The notes under the pieces: model-generated
Databases searched by the model: none
What the model saw: the letters and a program-made list of their open reading frames with translations, nothing else
What the model was told of the DNA's origin: nothing
Shown here: positions 22,201 through 25,281 of the stretch, piece after piece
How the letters are laid out: every line of letters begins with the position of its first letter
Position numbering within the stretch: position 1 is the stretch's first letter
Translations under genes and position numbers: made by a program
Assembly: GCA_002395405.1 (NCBI GenBank)
Contig: DGWX01000017.1
Span: 1,840-27,120 of the forward strand
Length of the DNA stretch: 25,281 bases
Direction: 5' to 3'
Origin: Christensenella sp. UBA4247
GTDB lineage: Bacteria > Bacillota > Clostridia > Christensenellales > CAG-1252

Positions 22201-23268
22201 ATGGCAGATAAAGTATTGATGAAAGGAAACGAAGCGATCGCCGAAGCCGCAATCCGCGCGGGTTGCAGGCATTATTTCGGTTACCCCATCACGCCGCAAA
22301 CCGAAGTGGCGGCGTATATGGCGAAGCGTATGCCCAAGATCGGAGGAACTTTCCTCCAAGCGGAGAGTGAGATCGCCGCGATCAATATGGTGTACGGTGT
22401 GGCAAGCGCGGGACTCCGCGCAATGACCTCTTCTTCCAGCCCGGGCATTTCCCTGAAAGGCGAAGGGATCAGCTATCTTGCCGGCGCGGATCTTCCGGCT
22501 CTCGTCGTAAACGTTCAGCGCGGCGGCCCCGGACTCGGCGGCATTCAGCCCAGCCAATCGGATTATTTCCAAGCGACGCGCGGCGGCGGCCACGGCGACT
22601 ATCATATGATCGTTCTCGCGCCTTCTTCCGTCCAGGAAATGGCGGAGCTGACGGTCAAAGGATTCGAGCTGGCGGATCAATATCGTATGACCGCGATGAT
22701 CCTTGCGGACGGAACGATGGGACAGATGATGGAACCCGTCGATCTGAATTTCGACGTTAAACCCGCACCCGAAAAACCCTGGGCGACGACGGGCACCAAG
22801 ATGCAGCGTAAACACAATATCGTGAATTCCTTGTCGCTTGTTCCCGAAGAACTCGAAAAACTGAATATCGCGCGTTTCGAGCGTTACGATCTCGTAAAGC
22901 AAAACGAAACGATGTACGAGGAATTTATGATGGACGACGCCGAGATCGCGATCGCGGCGTTCGGCATTGCCGCGAGAGTTTCCAAAAACGCGGTCAAGGA
23001 AGCGAGAAAGAGAGGGATCAAGGCGGGATTGATCCGCCCGATTACCTTATGGCCTTTCCCCGACGCACCTTTCAAAAAAGCGGCGACGCACGTAAAGGAG
23101 ATCATTTCCGTGGAACTTTCCATGGGGCAAATGATCGAGGACGTGCGCCTCGCTTCGGAATGCAAAGTCAAAGTTTCTCTCTGCAATCGCGTGGGCGGTA
23201 TGATCCCCTCTCCCGAACAAGTTTTGGACGCGATCGTAAAAGCAAGTAATAACGGAGGTAGAGAATAA
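22201..23268 (+). CDS. vorB: 2-oxoacid:ferredoxin oxidoreductase alpha subunit (VorB/KorA-like)
   Basis: A 355-residue subunit holding the pyrimidine-binding and transketolase C-like domains. Hallmarks: ARAGCRHYFGYPITPQTEV (G27YPITP), AESEIAAINMVYGVASAG, TSSSSPGISLKGEGISYLAG and VQRGGPGLGG, followed by the C-terminal PITLWPFP and ELSMGQMIEDVR. The pattern is that of VorB/KorA enzymes, which oxidise branched-chain 2-oxoacids or 2-oxoglutarate, and not the large fused pyruvate enzyme. The branched-chain aminotransferase downstream and T-box upstream favour branched-chain 2-oxoacids. The ribosome site is AAGGTGAG. Its stop overlaps the beta start as TAATG. Substrate is context-based. Confidence 0.9.
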   Translation: MADKVLMKGNEAIAEAAIRAGCRHYFGYPITPQTEVAAYMAKRMPKIGGTFLQAESEIAAINMVYGVASAGLRAMTSSSSPGISLKGEGISYLAGADLPALVVNVQRGGPGLGGIQPSQSDYFQATRGGGHGDYHMIVLAPSSVQEMAELTVKGFELADQYRMTAMILADGTMGQMMEPVDLNFDVKPAPEKPWATTGTKMQRKHNIVNSLSLVPEELEKLNIARFERYDLVKQNETMYEEFMMDDAEIAIAAFGIAARVSKNAVKEARKRGIKAGLIRPITLWPFPDAPFKKAATHVKEIISVELSMGQMIEDVRLASECKVKVSLCNRVGGMIPSPEQVLDAIVKASNNGGRE

Positions 23269-24023
23269 TGATAGTATATGATAAACCGCACGCACTTTTG
23301 GACGTGCCTCTCCATTATTGCCCCGGCTGTACGCACGGTATCGTGCATAAGCTCGTGGCGGAAGTATTAGACGAACTCGGGATCGAGGGCGAGACCATCG
23401 GAATCGCGCCCGTCGGTTGCTCGGTTATGGCGTACGATTATTTTGCTTGCGATATGATCGAAGCGGCTCACGGAAGAGCGCCCGCCGTCGCAACGGGCGT
23501 TAAGAGAGCGGATCCCTCGAAAGTCGTGTTTACCTACCAAGGCGACGGCGACCTTGCCTCGATCGGTATGGCGGAAACCGTCCACGCCGCGGCGAGGAAC
23601 GAGAATATTACGGTGATCTTTATCAATAACGCGATCTACGGAATGACGGGCGGTCAAATGGCGCCGACCTCTCTCGTGGGGCAGGTTACGCAAACCTCTC
23701 CTTACGGCAGAGACCCCAAGCTTTGCGGATACCCGATCAAAGTTTGCGAGTTGCTTTCCGAGTTGGAAGGTCCCGAATATCTCGAACGCGTAACGGTAAA
23801 CAGCATTCCCCATATTCGCGCGGCGAAGAAGGCGATCAAGAAGGCTTTCCAAAATCAAATCGCGGGAAAAGGCTTTTCTCTTGTGGAAGTCGTGTCGTCT
23901 TGCCCGACGAACTGGGGTATGACGCCGCAAAACGCTTTGAAATGGATCGAAGAGAAAATGCTTCCCTATTATCCGCTCGGCGTATATAAAGACAGGAGCG
24001 CAAGCGAGGAGGACAAAAAGTAA
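23268..24023 (+). CDS. vorA: 2-oxoacid:ferredoxin oxidoreductase beta subunit, TPP-binding
   Basis: A 251-residue thiamine diphosphate-binding subunit. CPGCTHG (18-24) near the N-terminus is typical of the group. The TPP/Mg motif is complete: GDGDLASIG (92-100) through FINNAIYGMTGGQ (Asn120, Asn121). Also typical are APVGCSV and the TSPYGRDPKLCGYPIKVCEL region. It overlaps alpha by one base at its start and gamma by one base at its end (TAATG at both junctions), indicating stoichiometric expression. With alpha and gamma it catalyses 2-oxoacid + CoA + oxidised ferredoxin to acyl-CoA + CO2 + reduced ferredoxin; with strongly reduced ferredoxin the reverse carboxylation is possible. Confidence 0.92.
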   Translation: MIVYDKPHALLDVPLHYCPGCTHGIVHKLVAEVLDELGIEGETIGIAPVGCSVMAYDYFACDMIEAAHGRAPAVATGVKRADPSKVVFTYQGDGDLASIGMAETVHAAARNENITVIFINNAIYGMTGGQMAPTSLVGQVTQTSPYGRDPKLCGYPIKVCELLSELEGPEYLERVTVNSIPHIRAAKKAIKKAFQNQIAGKGFSLVEVVSSCPTNWGMTPQNALKWIEEKMLPYYPLGVYKDRSASEEDKK

Positions 24024-24556
24024 TGAGCACGAGACAATTTCTTTTTTCCGGTTTCGGCGGGCAGGGCATCCTTTTCGCCGGCAAATTCATTGCGTATAAA
24101 GGTTTGATCGAGGATAAAGAGGTCAGCTGGCTTCCTTCTTACGGTCCCGAAATGCGCGGCGGAACGGCAAGTTGCAGCGTGATCGTGTCGGACGAACCGG
24201 TGGGTTCTCCCATCGTAAACCGCCCCGACGTCCTCGTTGCGATGAACCTTCCCTCTCTCGACCGTTTCGAGGATAAAGTCGCTCCCGGCGGCATTATCTT
24301 TATGGATTCCTCTTTGATCGAGCGCAGCGTAAAGAGAACGGACGTAACCGTGTTCGCTCTTCCCGCCACGCAAATGGCGTCCGATAACGGATTCCCGACT
24401 CTTGCGAATATGATCATCGTGGGAAAGATCTTAAAAGAACTCGGCGAGTATAGCGACGAAAGTTTGAAAGCGGCGCTCGCGAAAGTAATCAGCGCGAAAC
24501 ACGCCGATATGATGGAAGTCAACCGCAAGGCGATCGACCTCGGCGCGAATTATTAA
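24023..24556 (+). CDS. vorC: 2-oxoacid:ferredoxin oxidoreductase gamma subunit
   Basis: A 177-residue subunit that binds CoA in related enzymes. FLFSGFGGQGILFAGKFIAY is the family opening, followed by WLPSYGPEMRGGTASCSVIV (CoA-region signature) and an end typical of KorC/VorC (NMIIVGKILKEL). It begins one base inside the beta stop, and AAGGAG at 24555-24560 in its own stop region serves the aminotransferase gene 11 nt downstream. No separate terminator lies between them. Confidence 0.92.
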   Translation: MSTRQFLFSGFGGQGILFAGKFIAYKGLIEDKEVSWLPSYGPEMRGGTASCSVIVSDEPVGSPIVNRPDVLVAMNLPSLDRFEDKVAPGGIIFMDSSLIERSVKRTDVTVFALPATQMASDNGFPTLANMIIVGKILKELGEYSDESLKAALAKVISAKHADMMEVNRKAIDLGANY

Positions 24557-24567
24557 GGAGTATCAAT

Positions 24568-25281
24568 ATGGAAATCAAATATATCAAAACCCAAAATCCC
24601 AAAACGATGCCGGACGAAGACTCTTTGGGATTCGGAAAGTATTTTACCGATCACATGCTGATGATGGATTATACGGCGGACAAAGGCTGGCACGATCTTA
24701 GGATCGTTCCCTTCGCGAACCTTTCGCTCCACCCGGCTTGCACCGCGCTTCATTACGGCTCGGAGATCTTCGAGGGATTGAAAGCGTATAGGCGCAAAGA
24801 CGGCGAAGTTCAGCTTTTCCGCCCGATCGAGAACATCAGAAGAATGAATAATTCCGCCGAAAGGCTTTGCCTTCCCGAGATTCCCGAAGATCTCGCGATG
24901 CAGGCTTTAACGGCGTTCGTATCCTGCGAAAAGAATTGGACGCCGCATAAGAAGGGCACCTCTCTTTATCTCAGACCTTTTATGTTCGGAAATGACGAGA
25001 CCCTCGGCGTACACGCCGTTAAGAAAGCGACCTTCGTAATCATCGCCTCTCCCGTCGGCAGTTATTATAAAGAGGGTATCAACCCCGTAAAAATCATGAT
25101 CGAATCGGAAGACGTGCGCGCGGTGCGCGGCGGAACGGGCTACGCAAAATGCGGCGGCAACTACGCGGCGTCCAACCGCGCCGGCAAGAAAGCGGAAGAC
25201 AAGGGCTATTCCCAAGTTCTTTGGCTGGACGGCGTGGAAAGAAAATACATCGAAGAGGTCGGCGCGATGAACGTTATGTTC
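24568..25281 (+). CDS. ilvE: Branched-chain amino acid aminotransferase, 3' partial
   Basis: The first 238 residues of a fold-type IV PLP enzyme, cut by the window end; the full protein is usually about 340-360. It transfers amino groups between glutamate and Ile/Val/Leu. FGKYFTDHML opens the family and is followed by HYGSEIFEGLKAYR, FRPIENIRRMNNSAERLC and TSLYLRPFMFG. The PLP lysine is Lys194 in YAKCGGNYAASNRAGKKA, preceded by VRGGTG, and LWLDGVERKYIEEVGAMNVMF is the end of the visible part. AAGGAG at 24555-24560 precedes the ATG at 24568. It completes the chain from branched 2-oxo acid to amino acid with the VOR genes in the same unit. Confidence 0.95.
   Translation, partial: MEIKYIKTQNPKTMPDEDSLGFGKYFTDHMLMMDYTADKGWHDLRIVPFANLSLHPACTALHYGSEIFEGLKAYRRKDGEVQLFRPIENIRRMNNSAERLCLPEIPEDLAMQALTAFVSCEKNWTPHKKGTSLYLRPFMFGNDETLGVHAVKKATFVIIASPVGSYYKEGINPVKIMIESEDVRAVRGGTGYAKCGGNYAASNRAGKKAEDKGYSQVLWLDGVERKYIEEVGAMNVMF

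Overview
The window looks like chromosomal DNA from a strictly anaerobic, Gram-positive-type bacterium of the Bacillota, most likely a gut or rumen member of the Clostridia. The evidence is an [FeFe] hydrogenase, ferredoxin-dependent 2-oxoacid oxidoreductase genes, a rubredoxin fusion, a T-box leader, strong AGGAGG ribosome sites, consensus sigma-A promoters and base composition near 50% GC. I cannot fix family or genus from the sequence. Nothing resembles an insertion sequence, prophage, CRISPR array, tRNA or rRNA. Genes are tightly packed in short operons, often with 1-8 nt overlaps.

Region by region: (1) 1-1270, the 3' part of an [FeFe] hydrogenase catalytic subunit and a hairpin. (2) 1286-2564, a short cobalamin riboswitch over a DUF4430 lipoprotein and an ECF-type S component, a likely vitamin B12 uptake unit. 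(3) 2605-5315, promoter, lemA, a DUF2207 membrane protein and a terminator. (4) 5421-9543, a MarR regulator with a palindrome beside its promoter, then a heterodimeric ABC exporter with one degenerate ATPase site. (5) 9558-11311 on the minus strand, an OhrR-like peroxide sensor coupled to a metallo-beta-lactamase/rubredoxin fusion, and a 65-residue ferredoxin:thioredoxin reductase-like protein. (6) 11474-12043, a Cys-rich, Pro-rich protein with a BclA-like C-terminal domain. (7) 12153-16020 on the minus strand, trkA-trkH potassium uptake, a small gene remnant, an ABM monooxygenase and a frameshifted cyclophilin-like lipoprotein. (8) 16142-25281, the most interesting block.

Block 8 starts with a T-box leader whose best-fitting specifier codon is AUC (Ile). 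It controls two tandem paralogous proteins, each an XRE helix-turn-helix, a cupin and a complete AMP-forming acyl-CoA synthetase in one chain. A second unit with a perfect TTGACA-18-TATAAT promoter follows: a MinD/ParA-like P-loop ATPase, a 2[4Fe-4S] ferredoxin, the alpha, beta and gamma subunits of a VOR/KOR-type 2-oxoacid:ferredoxin oxidoreductase, and a branched-chain aminotransferase cut by the window end. Together these encode a plausible route from branched short-chain acids (2-methylbutyrate, isobutyrate, isovalerate) to acyl-CoA, by reductive carboxylation to the 2-oxo acid, and by transamination to Ile/Val/Leu. A T-box induced by uncharged tRNA argues that the route runs in the biosynthetic direction. 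The chemistry is known from rumen bacteria and methanogens; I do not recognise the T-box control or the HTH-cupin-synthetase fusions as a described system.
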